Positions 8,333-16,708 of a stretch of 64,000 nucleotides of DNA are shown here, one piece after another. How positions within the stretch are numbered: the first letter of the stretch is position 1; each line of letters begins with the position of its first letter. The DNA comes from Catenovulum sp052056295 (GTDB lineage: Bacteria > Pseudomonadota > Gammaproteobacteria > Enterobacterales > Alteromonadaceae), in the NCBI RefSeq assembly GCF_052056295.1, contig NZ_CP182493.1, positions 1,364,001 through 1,428,000 of the forward strand, read 5' to 3'. Both the position numbers and the translations under genes were made by a program. The notes beneath the pieces were generated by a model. It had not been told where the DNA came from. It searched no databases and was given only the letters and a program-made list of their open reading frames with translations.

Positions 8333-9154
8333 ATGGAACAAGTCTTAGACTGGTACAATAACAACCAAACACAAATAAACGATTATTTAATCAACTTTGT
8401 TACCGCTGTATTAATTTTCTGGATTGGTGGCAAGATAGCTCGCTATGTTGCGTCACTTAGCAAAAAAATGCTTGAAGCGAGAGGCATAGATAAAGCCGTA
8501 GCAAGCTTTGTCGCCAGCTTAGCCAATGCGGTTATTTTTGCTGCGGTTATAATTGCGGCACTCAGCCAAGTTGGTATAGAAACAGCAACATTTGTCGCCA
8601 TCTTAGGTGCGGCTGGTTTGGCAATTGGTTTGTCTTTACAAGGGTCGTTATCAAACTTCGCTTCTGGTATTTTAATTACCGTATTTCGCCCCTTTAAAGC
8701 GGGTGACTTTGTTGAAGCAGGTGGTGTTTCTGGTGTGGTAAAAGAGATTCAAATATTTTCAACCATATTAACAACCCCTGATAATAAATACGTGGTTTTA
8801 CCAAACGCACAAGTAACAGGTGGCGCTATCACTAACTTCTCTCGCCATGATACTAGAAGACTCGATTTAGTTATTGGAGTGTCGTACAAAGCAGATTTAT
8901 TGAAAACAGAACAAGTACTAAAAGATGTGTTAGCGAAACACGAATTGGTTTTGCCAGAACCTACTAGCTTGGTGGCGGTTTCAGCATTGGCAGATTCGTC
9001 AGTTAACTTTAACGTGCGTGTTTGGGTTAAAACAACTGATTATTGGGCTGTTTTTTACGACTTAAACAAAAATATAAAAATTGCACTAGACGATAACGGC
9101 ATCGAAATCCCATTCCCACAAATGGATGTACATTTACACAAAGAAAGCGTTTAA
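8333..9154 (+). CDS. mscS: Small-conductance mechanosensitive channel MscS
   Basis: 273 aa, close to the E. coli MscS length. There are three membrane helices (about 20-40, 58-80, 88-125). The third is the pore helix with the glycine/alanine packing pattern FVAILGAAGLAIGLSLQGSLSNFASG. The cytoplasmic beta domain follows (FKAGDFVEAGG..G.V.EI, then TxxxxPDNKYVVLPN, the family signature), ending in the C-terminal cage. It opens under membrane tension to release solutes in hypo-osmotic shock. It is followed 15 bp later by a DUF481 outer-membrane gene, so the two may be co-transcribed. Confidence 0.95.
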   Translation: MEQVLDWYNNNQTQINDYLINFVTAVLIFWIGGKIARYVASLSKKMLEARGIDKAVASFVASLANAVIFAAVIIAALSQVGIETATFVAILGAAGLAIGLSLQGSLSNFASGILITVFRPFKAGDFVEAGGVSGVVKEIQIFSTILTTPDNKYVVLPNAQVTGGAITNFSRHDTRRLDLVIGVSYKADLLKTEQVLKDVLAKHELVLPEPTSLVAVSALADSSVNFNVRVWVKTTDYWAVFYDLNKNIKIALDDNGIEIPFPQMDVHLHKESV

Positions 9155-9168
9155 GCTTAGGAGATTTT

Positions 9169-9909
9169 ATGAAGCGCATTTTTCAACTGACCACACTTAC
9201 AATTGCATTAGCGTCTGGCTCTGCTATCGCACAAGCGCCAGCAGAAGGTGAGTTTGAGTTAGGTATTATTGTTACTTCTGGTAATACAGAAACTACTTCT
9301 TTAAAAGGTAAAATTGCTTATAAACATGAGTTAGAAAGCTGGAGCAATCAATACCAATTAGATGCTTTGTACAAAAAAGATGAAATTGGTGAAGGTGATG
9401 AAAAAGTATCACAAACGACTGCTCAGAAGTATTTTTTGTCTGGCCAAGGCGACTATAAACTGAATGATAAAAATTCTGCCCTATTTGTTTTCGCTTCATA
9501 CGAAGACGATAAATTTAGTGGTTTTGAATATCAAAGCACAGTGGCAGCAGGTTATTCGGACCAGCTATTTAAAACTGAGCAGTCGTACTTCAAGTACAAC
9601 GTTGGTCCTGGTTATACCTTCAATAAAGTCGACGGTGGTGAAAAAGACGAGAGCGCAGTACTACGTTTAGCAGCTGAATACCAATACAAATTTAGTGATC
9701 ATGCTAAATTTACTCAGAAGCTAAGTACTGAAGCCGCACTTGAAAGTGGTAAAAATACTAAGACTAAATCGGAATCAGCCGTATCAGCTAATCTGATGGG
9801 CAGTTTAAGTATGAAAGCCGCCTATACTATAACTCATAACAGCGAAGTACCTGCAGACAAAGAAAACACAGATACTACTACCAGTATCACTTTTGTTTAT
9901 TTGTTTTAA
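9169..9909 (+). CDS. DUF481 (YdiY-like) outer-membrane beta-barrel protein
   Basis: 246 aa with a signal peptide (cleaved near AIA-QA). Alternating beta strands then dominate: GEFELGIIVTSGNTETTSLKG near the start matches the GxxxTSGNTxTxxL pattern of DUF481 proteins. It ends with an aromatic C-terminal strand, TSITFVYLF, terminating in phenylalanine as outer-membrane barrels do. The role is unknown. Ribosome site TTAGGAG precedes the ATG. It is 15 bp from mscS and followed by a strong terminator. Confidence 0.85.
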   Translation: MKRIFQLTTLTIALASGSAIAQAPAEGEFELGIIVTSGNTETTSLKGKIAYKHELESWSNQYQLDALYKKDEIGEGDEKVSQTTAQKYFLSGQGDYKLNDKNSALFVFASYEDDKFSGFEYQSTVAAGYSDQLFKTEQSYFKYNVGPGYTFNKVDGGEKDESAVLRLAAEYQYKFSDHAKFTQKLSTEAALESGKNTKTKSESAVSANLMGSLSMKAAYTITHNSEVPADKENTDTTTSITFVYLF

Positions 9910-9931
9910 GTTTATCTGCAAACAAAAACAC

Positions 9932-9955
9932 AAAAGGCGCTCTTCAGCGCCTTTT
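9932..9955. terminator. Bidirectional rho-independent terminator
   Basis: A perfect 9-bp stem AAAAGGCGC/GCGCCTTTT with a 6-base loop, with T-rich DNA on the right and A-rich on the left. It sits between the convergent ends of the DUF481 gene and ftsX, so it can serve both. Confidence 0.9.
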
Positions 9956-9976
9956 CTTTTACGTGAGAATTTAGCT

Positions 9977-10969
9977 CTAGATGCTCGAATCAGGTTCGAT
10001 TAACAATATTTGTTTGCGTACCACCAAATAAGAGCCAGACAAACCTAACCCCATACTAATCAACAATAAATTAACCATCTCAGCAACAGACAAACCAGAT
10101 AATCTAAAATCTGATTGATACAAATCAGCAATCCGCACGATTGAACCGGATAAATAATAAAGCATAATTTCTATGCTCAGCCATGCGATTAAACCACCAA
10201 AAAAACCATACCATAGGCCAGTAAACAAAAATGGCCGCTGAATAAAACCATCGGTTGCGCCAACCAGCTTAAGTACTTCAATTTCTTCTTTACGGTTAAT
10301 AATTGACAAACGAATGGTATTACCCACTATTAACACAACAGATACACACAACAACAAACCTAAGCTGCCCATAGTATCTTTAATTAGGGATAAAACTGCA
10401 TTGAGCCGACGAAGCCATTCAATATCTAATTTACCAAATTCAACTTCGCGCATTTGCTCTAGTTCAGTTAACAAATCTGCCGCAGGAGAAGCCAACGCAT
10501 ATTCGGCAAGCGGAATGACAATTAACACATTCGGTAGCGGATTAGCCTCCAACAAACTTAAGGCGTCACCAAAGCCGGATAACTGCTCAAATTCGTCAAG
10601 CGCTTGTTCATTGCTGACAAAAGTTACTTTTTCAACTTTTGCATGTAATTGAACTTGTTTTACGAAAGTTTGAATTTGTTTGTCGGATAAATCTGTATGC
10701 AAAAATAGTGAAATTTCTGCGGCACTTTGCCAGTGCTGCTCAACACTTTGGGCATTTTTAGCCACCACATACATAATGGAAGGTAAAGTTAAACTCACGC
10801 CCAATACAGCGACTGTTAAAATGGATGGAATTGGATCGCGCCAAATATCACCCAAAGCGACTAACCAATGACGAATATTACCAACAAAAAAGGCGATGAT
10901 TTTTGCGACCATGCCCAATTTTCTTTGATTGGCACCGGCTGAATTGCGCTGTTTAAACAACAAACTCAT
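9977..10969 (-). CDS. ftsX: Cell division ABC permease FtsX
   Basis: 330 aa with four membrane helices: one at about 45-70, then a periplasmic domain (about 75-200), and three at about 205-230, 245-275 and 300-320. It shows the conserved VVGNTIRLSIINRKEEIEVLKLVGATDGFI stretch that couples to FtsE. With FtsE it forms the divisome complex that activates peptidoglycan amidases through EnvC. It overlaps ftsE by 4 bp and belongs to the ftsY-ftsE-ftsX operon. Confidence 0.95.
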   Translation of the reverse strand: MSLLFKQRNSAGANQRKLGMVAKIIAFFVGNIRHWLVALGDIWRDPIPSILTVAVLGVSLTLPSIMYVVAKNAQSVEQHWQSAAEISLFLHTDLSDKQIQTFVKQVQLHAKVEKVTFVSNEQALDEFEQLSGFGDALSLLEANPLPNVLIVIPLAEYALASPAADLLTELEQMREVEFGKLDIEWLRRLNAVLSLIKDTMGSLGLLLCVSVVLIVGNTIRLSIINRKEEIEVLKLVGATDGFIQRPFLFTGLWYGFFGGLIAWLSIEIMLYYLSGSIVRIADLYQSDFRLSGLSVAEMVNLLLISMGLGLSGSYLVVRKQILLIEPDSSI

Positions 10970-11658
10970 AACTCAGCTCCTTGGTTCTCTTCCGCTTGTA
11001 AACCATCTTGTACCATGCGCCCTTTGGTCAAAGTTAAAGTTCGGTATTTCATCCGAGCAATTAAACCAAGGTCATGGGTTGCAATCAGCACACTTGTCCC
11101 AACACTGTTAAATTCTTCAAACAAGCGCATAATTTCTAACGAGAGTTTTGGGTCTAAATTACCTGTTGGTTCGTCAGCTAATAAAATAGGCGGTGTGTTA
11201 ACCACAGCTCTGGCAATACCAACCCTTTGCTGCTCGCCACCGGAGAGCATATTTGGATAATAGCGAGCTTTGTCGAGTAAACCAACTTTGTCTAAAGCTG
11301 TGTCGACACGTTTGCGAATTTCTTTTAAACCATAACCTTCAATAATCAGCGGCAGAGCAATATTGTCAAATATGGTATTGTCACGCAGCAGCCTGTGATT
11401 TTGGAAAATCATGCCGATATCGCGACGAACATAAGGGATTTGTTTACGCGATATTTTGCTTAGATCGTGGCCGTTAATAAAGACATGACCAGCGGAAGGT
11501 CGCTCCATTATCGAGATCAATTTGAGCAGCGTACTTTTGCCTGCGCCTGAATGACCAGTTAAAAAGGCCATTTCACCAGGTTGGATGTGAAAGCTAATTT
11601 TTTGTAACGCTTGCACACCACCTGAGTAGGATTTAGATACTTGCTCAAATCGAATCAT
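10966..11658 (-). CDS. ftsE: Cell division ATPase FtsE
   Basis: 230 aa. Complete ABC motifs: Walker A GHSGAGKST (35-43), signature MLSGGEQQR, Walker B ILLADEPTGNLD and the switch histidine in LIATHD. It drives conformational changes in FtsX at the septum. Its operon position between ftsY and ftsX is the conserved proteobacterial arrangement. It contrasts usefully with the motif-poor ATPase-like protein at 1188-1838. Confidence 0.97.
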   Translation of the reverse strand: MIRFEQVSKSYSGGVQALQKISFHIQPGEMAFLTGHSGAGKSTLLKLISIMERPSAGHVFINGHDLSKISRKQIPYVRRDIGMIFQNHRLLRDNTIFDNIALPLIIEGYGLKEIRKRVDTALDKVGLLDKARYYPNMLSGGEQQRVGIARAVVNTPPILLADEPTGNLDPKLSLEIMRLFEEFNSVGTSVLIATHDLGLIARMKYRTLTLTKGRMVQDGLQAEENQGAEL

Positions 11659-11692
11659 ACTATCCCCTGTAAATTATTTTTTAGTTATTATT

Positions 11693-12940
11693 TTATGCTT
11701 GCTCACTTTCTTCTTGAGCAAATAGTGCTTCAATAAAATCATTGGCAGCAAACGGGCGTAAATCGTCTATACCTTCACCTACACCTATATAGCGAATTGG
11801 TACTTTAAATTTGTCGGCTATTGCAAAAATAACCCCACCTTTGGCTGTGCCATCCAGTTTAGTTAAACTAATACCAGTTAAACCAACCGCTTCACCAAAT
11901 AACTTAGCTTGGCTAATCGCATTTTGCCCTGTGGTCGCATCAACCACCAGCATAACTTCATGTGGTGCATCTGCATCAATTTTTTTCATCACACGAACAA
12001 TTTTTTTCAATTCTTCCATCAAGTGTGATTTGTTTTGTAATCGACCTGCCGTATCCGCAATCAATACATCCACATTTTTAGATTTAGCTGATTCGTAGGC
12101 ATCGTAAATAACTGAAGCACTATCTGCGCCAGTATGTTGTGCGACAACAGCAATATCATTACGTTGTCCCCATACTTGCAATTGCTCAACAGCTGCAGCT
12201 CTGAATGTATCCCCTGCAGCCAACATTACTGACTTGCCTTGCTGTTGATATTGTTTGGCTAATTTACCTATAGTCGTGGTTTTACCAACACCGTTAACCC
12301 CAACCATCAGCATAACAAACGGACCTTTGGACTTTTCAAGCTCTAGCGGTTGCTCAACCTCTTGTAAAATTTGCTGCATTTGATCTTTAACAACCGAATA
12401 CAAACCTTCCGCTTCTTTAAGTTGTTTTTTCTCTGCCGCTTCTGTTACCTGGTCGATAATTTTCATAGTGGTATCAATACCTACATCCGCCATCAACAGC
12501 TGCGTTTCTAGGTCTTCATACAACTCATCATCGATTTTCTTGCCTTTGAATAGTGAAAATAATCCACTACCAATTGACGCTTTGGTACGAGTTAAACTTG
12601 CTTTTAGCCGAGCGAATAAACCTTGTTTAGGTTTTTGTTGTGGCTCTGGTTGCTGCTCTGGCTGAATCTCTGGTTGGACTGCAAGCGGTTGCTCAACTTC
12701 TTCAACTTTTGCTTCGACCTCAAGCGACGGCTCATCATCAACTTGCTCTATAACCTCTGCTTGTGTGGTCTCGACAACATCAGTTGTTTCAACTTGTACT
12801 GTGGTAACTTGCTCAGACGAAACTTCAGCGGATGATTGCACTACTTCCGGTTCAACATTTTGTTGTTCGGTTACTTTTTCATCTTGCTTTTGTTCGGACT
12901 TACGGCCAAACCATCCAAATAAACCTTTTTTCTGACTCAT
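11693..12940 (-). CDS. ftsY: Signal recognition particle receptor FtsY
   Basis: 415 aa. A basic N-terminus (KKGLFGWFGRK) is followed by a long acidic, Q/E/V-rich A domain (about 15-105). Then come the N domain and the GTPase G domain with GVNGVGKTT, DTFRAAAVEQL, DTAGR and TKLDGTAKGG, ending in the GEGIDDLRPF motif. It docks ribosome-SRP complexes at the membrane for co-translational insertion. It is the first gene of ftsYEX and divergent from rsmD, 104 bp away. Confidence 0.97.
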   Translation of the reverse strand: MSQKKGLFGWFGRKSEQKQDEKVTEQQNVEPEVVQSSAEVSSEQVTTVQVETTDVVETTQAEVIEQVDDEPSLEVEAKVEEVEQPLAVQPEIQPEQQPEPQQKPKQGLFARLKASLTRTKASIGSGLFSLFKGKKIDDELYEDLETQLLMADVGIDTTMKIIDQVTEAAEKKQLKEAEGLYSVVKDQMQQILQEVEQPLELEKSKGPFVMLMVGVNGVGKTTTIGKLAKQYQQQGKSVMLAAGDTFRAAAVEQLQVWGQRNDIAVVAQHTGADSASVIYDAYESAKSKNVDVLIADTAGRLQNKSHLMEELKKIVRVMKKIDADAPHEVMLVVDATTGQNAISQAKLFGEAVGLTGISLTKLDGTAKGGVIFAIADKFKVPIRYIGVGEGIDDLRPFAANDFIEALFAQEESEQA

Positions 12941-13044
12941 TTTGGCTAACTTACTCTTTAAAAATCGCGTTAAATATGATGGAAACTGGCTCTAACACCC
13001 AGCTTTGAGGTAAAATATCATTTTTATATTAAATCTAGACGCCA

Positions 13045-13665
13045 ATGGTATCACGCCCAGCCCGTAGACAAAATAAAGCAAATGCTAAAGCAAGCAAGAA
13101 TCCAGGAAGTGTACGTATTATTTCTGGTTTATTTAAAGGAAAAAAGCTTGCCGTGATGGATATAGATGGTTTGCGCCCGACCACTGACAGAGTTAAAGAA
13201 ACTGTATTTAACTGGTTGATGTTTGATGTTGCAGGCAGTACCACGCTTGATTGTTTTGCTGGCTCTGGTTCACTCGCTTTTGAAGCGCTCTCGCGCGGCG
13301 CTTCTGACGTTACACTTATAGAAAAATCACCGGCAGCGGCAAAACAACTGGAAAAAAATTTAAGCAGTTTAAAGTTAGCAGCAGATACAAATACCCAAGT
13401 TATCACAACTGATAGCCTGCAATATTTGGCAACTTCAGCAAACAAACAATTTGATTTAGTCTTTATCGACCCTCCTTTTAGACAAAATTTAGTCAGCCAA
13501 TCTTGTCATTTACTGGTAGATAAGGGTTGGTTAGCGCCTGATGCGTTAATTTACCTTGAATATGAAAAAGAACTTAATTTTGTAGATTTACCAAGTACTT
13601 GGCGCTTATTAAAAAGCCAAACTGCCGGCCAATCTAGCTTTCATTTATATCAACACACAGCTTAG
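13045..13665 (+). CDS. rsmD: 16S rRNA (guanine-966-N2)-methyltransferase RsmD
   Basis: 206 aa. The N-terminus RIISGLFKGKKL and TDRVKETVFNWL are family hallmarks. The SAM site is LDCFAGSGSLAFEALSRGA, and the N6/N2-amine methyltransferase motif IV is FIDPPF. It methylates G966 of 16S rRNA in the small subunit. Divergence from ftsY is the usual gammaproteobacterial arrangement. The ATG has no strong ribosome site. Confidence 0.94.
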   Translation: MVSRPARRQNKANAKASKNPGSVRIISGLFKGKKLAVMDIDGLRPTTDRVKETVFNWLMFDVAGSTTLDCFAGSGSLAFEALSRGASDVTLIEKSPAAAKQLEKNLSSLKLAADTNTQVITTDSLQYLATSANKQFDLVFIDPPFRQNLVSQSCHLLVDKGWLAPDALIYLEYEKELNFVDLPSTWRLLKSQTAGQSSFHLYQHTA

Positions 13666-13720
13666 CTGAGGTTAGTAACTGTTGCCGATAAAAAATTTTC
13701 ATAAAAATTTAAAATATTGA

Positions 13721-13750
13721 GCGACATTTAACCAATTTAGCTGCTACAAT
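13721..13750 (+). promoter_or_regulatory. Probable sigma-70 promoter of the cold-shock gene
   Basis: Extended -10 TGCTACAAT (hexamer TACAAT at 13745-13750) with a GCGACA -35-like hexamer 18 bp upstream. Transcription would begin near 13757, giving a leader of about 70 nt before the csp start codon. Confidence 0.5.
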
Positions 13751-13768
13751 GAATTCTGCGGTTTTTCG

Positions 13769-13800
13769 CAACTGAAAAGTTGTCAGATCCTGTGGCAACT
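13769..13800 (+). promoter_or_regulatory. Two mutually exclusive hairpins in the csp leader
   Basis: CAACT (13769-13773) can pair with AGTTG (13778-13782) across a GAAA tetraloop. The same AGTTG, extended to AGTTGTC (13778-13784), can instead pair with GGCAACT (13794-13800) as a 7-bp stem. Only one can form at a time, the arrangement expected of a temperature- or protein-responsive RNA switch ahead of a cold-shock gene. The structure is visible in the sequence. The switching role is inference. Confidence 0.45.
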
Positions 13801-13825
13801 TAGTTTTATTTTGTAAGAGAAGAAA

Positions 13826-14038
13826 ATGTCAAATCAAGTTATCGGTACAGTAAAGTGGTTCAATGATGAAAAGGGTTTTGGATTTATTGAGCAAGAAGGC
13901 GGCAAGGACGTATTTGTTCACTACAGCGCAATCCAAACAGCTGGTGGACGTAGAACCCTAGCTGAAGGCCAACAAGTAACTATGACTGTTACCCAAGGTC
14001 AAAAAGGCCCTCAAGCAGAGAACGTTGTACCGGCTTAA
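13826..14038 (+). CDS. Cold-shock domain protein (CspA/CspE family)
   Basis: 70 aa, a single cold-shock domain. RNP1 KGFGFI and RNP2 VFVHYSAI are intact, with the opening GTVKWFNDEKG. It binds single-stranded RNA/DNA and melts RNA secondary structure. Start ATG with AAGAGAAG upstream. The leader has alternative hairpins (13769-13800), and a strong terminator follows, so this is a single-gene transcript. Which csp paralogue it matches cannot be told from sequence alone. Confidence 0.95.
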   Translation: MSNQVIGTVKWFNDEKGFGFIEQEGGKDVFVHYSAIQTAGGRRTLAEGQQVTMTVTQGQKGPQAENVVPA

Positions 14039-14064
14039 TTTTCCAGTCAACTAATTCGTAAGTT

Positions 14065-14090
14065 AAAAAGCCGACATCTGTCGGCTTTTT
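14065..14090 (+). terminator. Rho-independent terminator of the csp gene
   Basis: AAAAAGCCGAC/GTCGGCTTTTT, an 11-bp perfect stem with a 4-base loop and a T-run, 27 bp after the stop codon. Confidence 0.92.
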
Positions 14091-14198
14091 TATTGCCGTC
14101 ATAAAATACTTCAAGGGCCGAGAGCTTGTTAATCTTGCATCTTCAAGTAGCTTGGGTATATTAACGCCAGTTTATTTGTAAGCTTCAAGGAGCATGCT

Positions 14199-14693
14199 TT
14201 GGAAAAGCAGTTAGAAAGATTGTTGTACGCCACGCGTTGGTTGTTAGCCCCTATTTATATTGGTTTGAGCTTAGCACTCGTTGCGCTATCTATTAAATTC
14301 TTTCAAGAGATGTTTCATCTTTTACCACATATACTTGAAACCAAAGAAACAGATTTGATTTTAGTCACCTTATCTTTAATTGATATGGTGCTCGTCGGCG
14401 GTTTGTTGGTTATGGTAATGTTTTCTGGCTACGAAAACTTTGTCAGCAAAATTGATATTGATGAAGGTAGCGAAAAACTAGGTTGGTTAGGTAAAGTTGA
14501 TTCAGGTACTTTAAAAAATAAAGTGGCCGCATCTATTGTTGCCATATCGTCGATTCATTTACTTAAAGTGTTTATGAATGCTGACAATATTGAAAGTGAA
14601 AAAATGTTTTGGTATGTCATCATCCACTTAACATTTGTAGTTTCAGCATTTGCTATGGGTTATTTAGATAAAATTACCCGAGGCAGCCACTAA
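14199..14693 (+). CDS. UPF0114 (YqhA-like) inner-membrane protein
   Basis: 164 aa starting with TTG at 14199. AAGGAG lies six to seven bases upstream and the nearby ATG (14194) is out of frame. There are four membrane segments (about 12-32, 50-75, 107-122, 135-155) and family features LLYATRWLLAPIYIGLSLAL and LIDMVLVGGLLVMVMFSGYENF. The function is unknown across the family. It is a single gene facing a convergent nudix gene. Confidence 0.88.
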   Translation: MEKQLERLLYATRWLLAPIYIGLSLALVALSIKFFQEMFHLLPHILETKETDLILVTLSLIDMVLVGGLLVMVMFSGYENFVSKIDIDEGSEKLGWLGKVDSGTLKNKVAASIVAISSIHLLKVFMNADNIESEKMFWYVIIHLTFVVSAFAMGYLDKITRGSH

Positions 14694-14710
14694 ACAGCTA
14701 AAACAAACTC

Positions 14711-14736
14711 GGCGTTAGTCTCGCAGTACTAACGCC
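14711..14736. terminator. Inverted repeat between convergent UPF0114 and nudix genes
   Basis: GGCGTTAGT/ACTAACGCC, a perfect 9-bp stem with an 8-base loop. The T-run is weak, so termination efficiency is uncertain, but the position between two converging stop codons fits a shared terminator. Confidence 0.6.
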
Positions 14737-14746
14737 TAGCTATAAG

Positions 14747-15307
14747 TTAAAAGTAACCTAAAGCTTTCAACTTAAGTATTGCCGCTACACTAATTGCATC
14801 GTGAATTTTTCCAGCCATTACCAACTCATATACCTCAGCTAACGGCATTTTTACCAATTGTAATTGTTCTGTTTCTTCAGGCTCAGCTTGCCCCTCAGTA
14901 ATACCTGTGGCCAGATAAACTATCGCTTTATCATCAGTCGAACTATTTGACAGTGATAACTCCATAAACGGCAATAACTTTTCTGCGCTTAACCCAGCTT
15001 CTTCTTTCAATTCGCGCAGTGCACAATCGGCTGGCTGTTCACCTTTAGGGCAGCCGCCTTCAATGATTTCCCAACTGTACGCTTCTAACGGGTAGCGCCA
15101 CTGACCAACCAACCAAGTATTGCCATGTTCATCAATTGGTACTATACCAACCGCTAAGTTTTGAAACTCAACCACACTATAAATACCTTGCGTATTCGCA
15201 GGTGTTGTTACTTGATCTTCACGCACTCTGATCCACGCATTGCTGTATATTTCTTTGCTAGAATGTACTAACCAAGGATTAGCTTCATCTGTTAATTCAA
15301 TTGCCAT
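14747..15307 (-). CDS. Nudix hydrolase (ADP-ribose pyrophosphatase-like)
   Basis: 186 aa. It has a full nudix box, G-x5-E-x7-RELKEEAGL (about residues 83-105), coordinating the metal ions that hydrolyse nucleoside diphosphates linked to another moiety. The flanks (GQWRYPLEAYSWEIIEGG before the box) resemble ADP-ribose/nucleotide-sugar pyrophosphatases. A C-terminal helix with HDAISVAAILKLK follows. The substrate is inferred only from general similarity. It is 20 bp from the diguanylate cyclase gene upstream, so they may share a transcript. Confidence 0.88.
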   Translation of the reverse strand: MAIELTDEANPWLVHSSKEIYSNAWIRVREDQVTTPANTQGIYSVVEFQNLAVGIVPIDEHGNTWLVGQWRYPLEAYSWEIIEGGCPKGEQPADCALRELKEEAGLSAEKLLPFMELSLSNSSTDDKAIVYLATGITEGQAEPEETEQLQLVKMPLAEVYELVMAGKIHDAISVAAILKLKALGYF

Positions 15308-15327
15308 GTTTTGTCCTTACCCAAAAA

Positions 15328-16527
15328 TTAATCACTTACACAATTTCGGCCAGCTTTTTTCGCTCTATATAAAGCTTCATCCGCTACTTTTAAACTCGCG
15401 TCAAAACCACCATGCGATTTGTTGCTGATACAATAGCCTAAACTTATCGTTACGTTTACTACTTGTTTGCTCGATTTCAGATTGGCTTGACGATCTTTTT
15501 TACTTTGGCTCGAACGTGTTTTATCACGCACAACCATGTCATAGTCTGCAATGTTTTGTCGTAATTTTTCTAACTCAGCGACTACTTTTGTCTGTTTGTG
15601 GCCTTTAAACACAAGCGTAAATTCTTCACCACCATAGCGAAAAACACGCCCTCCTTGACCAACTTGACTTAATCGACTGGCGACAAGTTTAAGAACCTGA
15701 TCACCCACATCGTGGCCATAGGTATCATTAAATTTTTTAAAGTGATCAACATCAGACATAACGACAATATAGTTTCGCCCTAACGACGACGCATATTGAT
15801 TTAACGCACGACGTGAAGGTAAACCGGTCAACTCATCGTAATATGCCAAGCGATAAGCATGCTGCGCGACAAAAATAATTGCGGTACCAGCGACGGCTAA
15901 ATAACTCAAAACAACCAATTGCACATTATCTGCCAACTGGGTGGATAACCATGCAGCACACACTAAACCAATAAACACACCTTCTTGCGCCTGTTTGTAG
16001 CGCCAACAAGCTAATAAACTCAGTAACACAGCGGATAAACAGCTAATCACCACTGTGTATGAGTACAAGGGCTCAGGTAAGCTTGGTTGGTTTAACCAGA
16101 CAAATAGTGAGCTCAGCTTTGCAGGAAAAAGCTGCCAACCAATAAAACTCAACAGCAAAGGACTTAAACCAATTAACAATAACAACCAGCCAAACCAATG
16201 GCGTAGACTCTTATTTGGTATGCATAAACAAATTAATGCAGCAGCAGATACTGTGCATAACTTAGCGGCATTTTGTAAAGACGGTGCCAACTGTGCAGGC
16301 TCCATCCAAACATCAAATTGTGGCAATAACAAAGTTGCGAGTAAACAAGCAAGCGCAACACGCAACTGGTTGTATTGTACAGCAAGGCCTAAAGCCAATA
16401 ACAAACAAGCTTGCGGCAACCAATCCAACGCTCTATGCCAAGCACCAAATTGATACAAATATTCGACGTGCGCAAGATAACTTGCGATAACTAGGGCAAC
16501 AGGAACAATAAGAGCTTTTAATAACAT
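15328..16527 (-). CDS. Membrane diguanylate cyclase (GGDEF domain)
   Basis: 399 aa. The N-terminal ~215 residues form six to eight hydrophobic segments of a membrane sensor I cannot assign to a named family. The C-terminal GGDEF domain runs DELTGLPSRRAL ... DVDHFKKFNDTYGHDVGDQ ... FRYGGEEF, with all catalytic residues of an active enzyme making cyclic di-GMP from two GTP. The inhibitory RxxD site is absent at the expected place (GQGG there), so product inhibition through that site is unlikely. The C-terminus ends AKKAGRNCV, normal for the family. Confidence 0.92.
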   Translation of the reverse strand: MLLKALIVPVALVIASYLAHVEYLYQFGAWHRALDWLPQACLLLALGLAVQYNQLRVALACLLATLLLPQFDVWMEPAQLAPSLQNAAKLCTVSAAALICLCIPNKSLRHWFGWLLLLIGLSPLLLSFIGWQLFPAKLSSLFVWLNQPSLPEPLYSYTVVISCLSAVLLSLLACWRYKQAQEGVFIGLVCAAWLSTQLADNVQLVVLSYLAVAGTAIIFVAQHAYRLAYYDELTGLPSRRALNQYASSLGRNYIVVMSDVDHFKKFNDTYGHDVGDQVLKLVASRLSQVGQGGRVFRYGGEEFTLVFKGHKQTKVVAELEKLRQNIADYDMVVRDKTRSSQSKKDRQANLKSSKQVVNVTISLGYCISNKSHGGFDASLKVADEALYRAKKAGRNCVSD

Positions 16528-16651
16528 CTGGTTAAATCAGTTCGAAACGCTGTTTTTTGCCAGCAGTATACTGAGTTCCCTTAGAAAAAACACGTTTAAC
16601 CAAGACTCTTAAGTATAGATCCGCTATAGTTAACTGGTCATACCATTTAAC

Positions 16652-16683
16652 TAACCTGAACTTGTTATCTAGAGTTCAGGTTA
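16652..16683. repeat. Perfect 11-bp inverted repeat upstream of tesB
   Basis: TAACCTGAACT and AGTTCAGGTTA with a 10-base spacer, ending 25 bp before the tesB start codon. It has no T-run. It could be an operator for a dimeric regulator or a leader hairpin. A partial copy (AACCTGAACT) occurs at about 32141-32150 after the M14 peptidase gene. Confidence 0.5.
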
Positions 16684-16708
16684 ACTATATGCCAGTTTCG
16701 GAGGAAAA

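Noticed and set aside
13035..13445. 136-aa antisense frame over rsmD
   Set aside because: rsmD is certain by motif on the plus strand. The antisense frame has no motif or start signal.
16055..16453. 132-aa antisense frame over the diguanylate cyclase membrane region
   Set aside because: Shadow of a real gene, low-complexity lysine/asparagine/glutamine composition.
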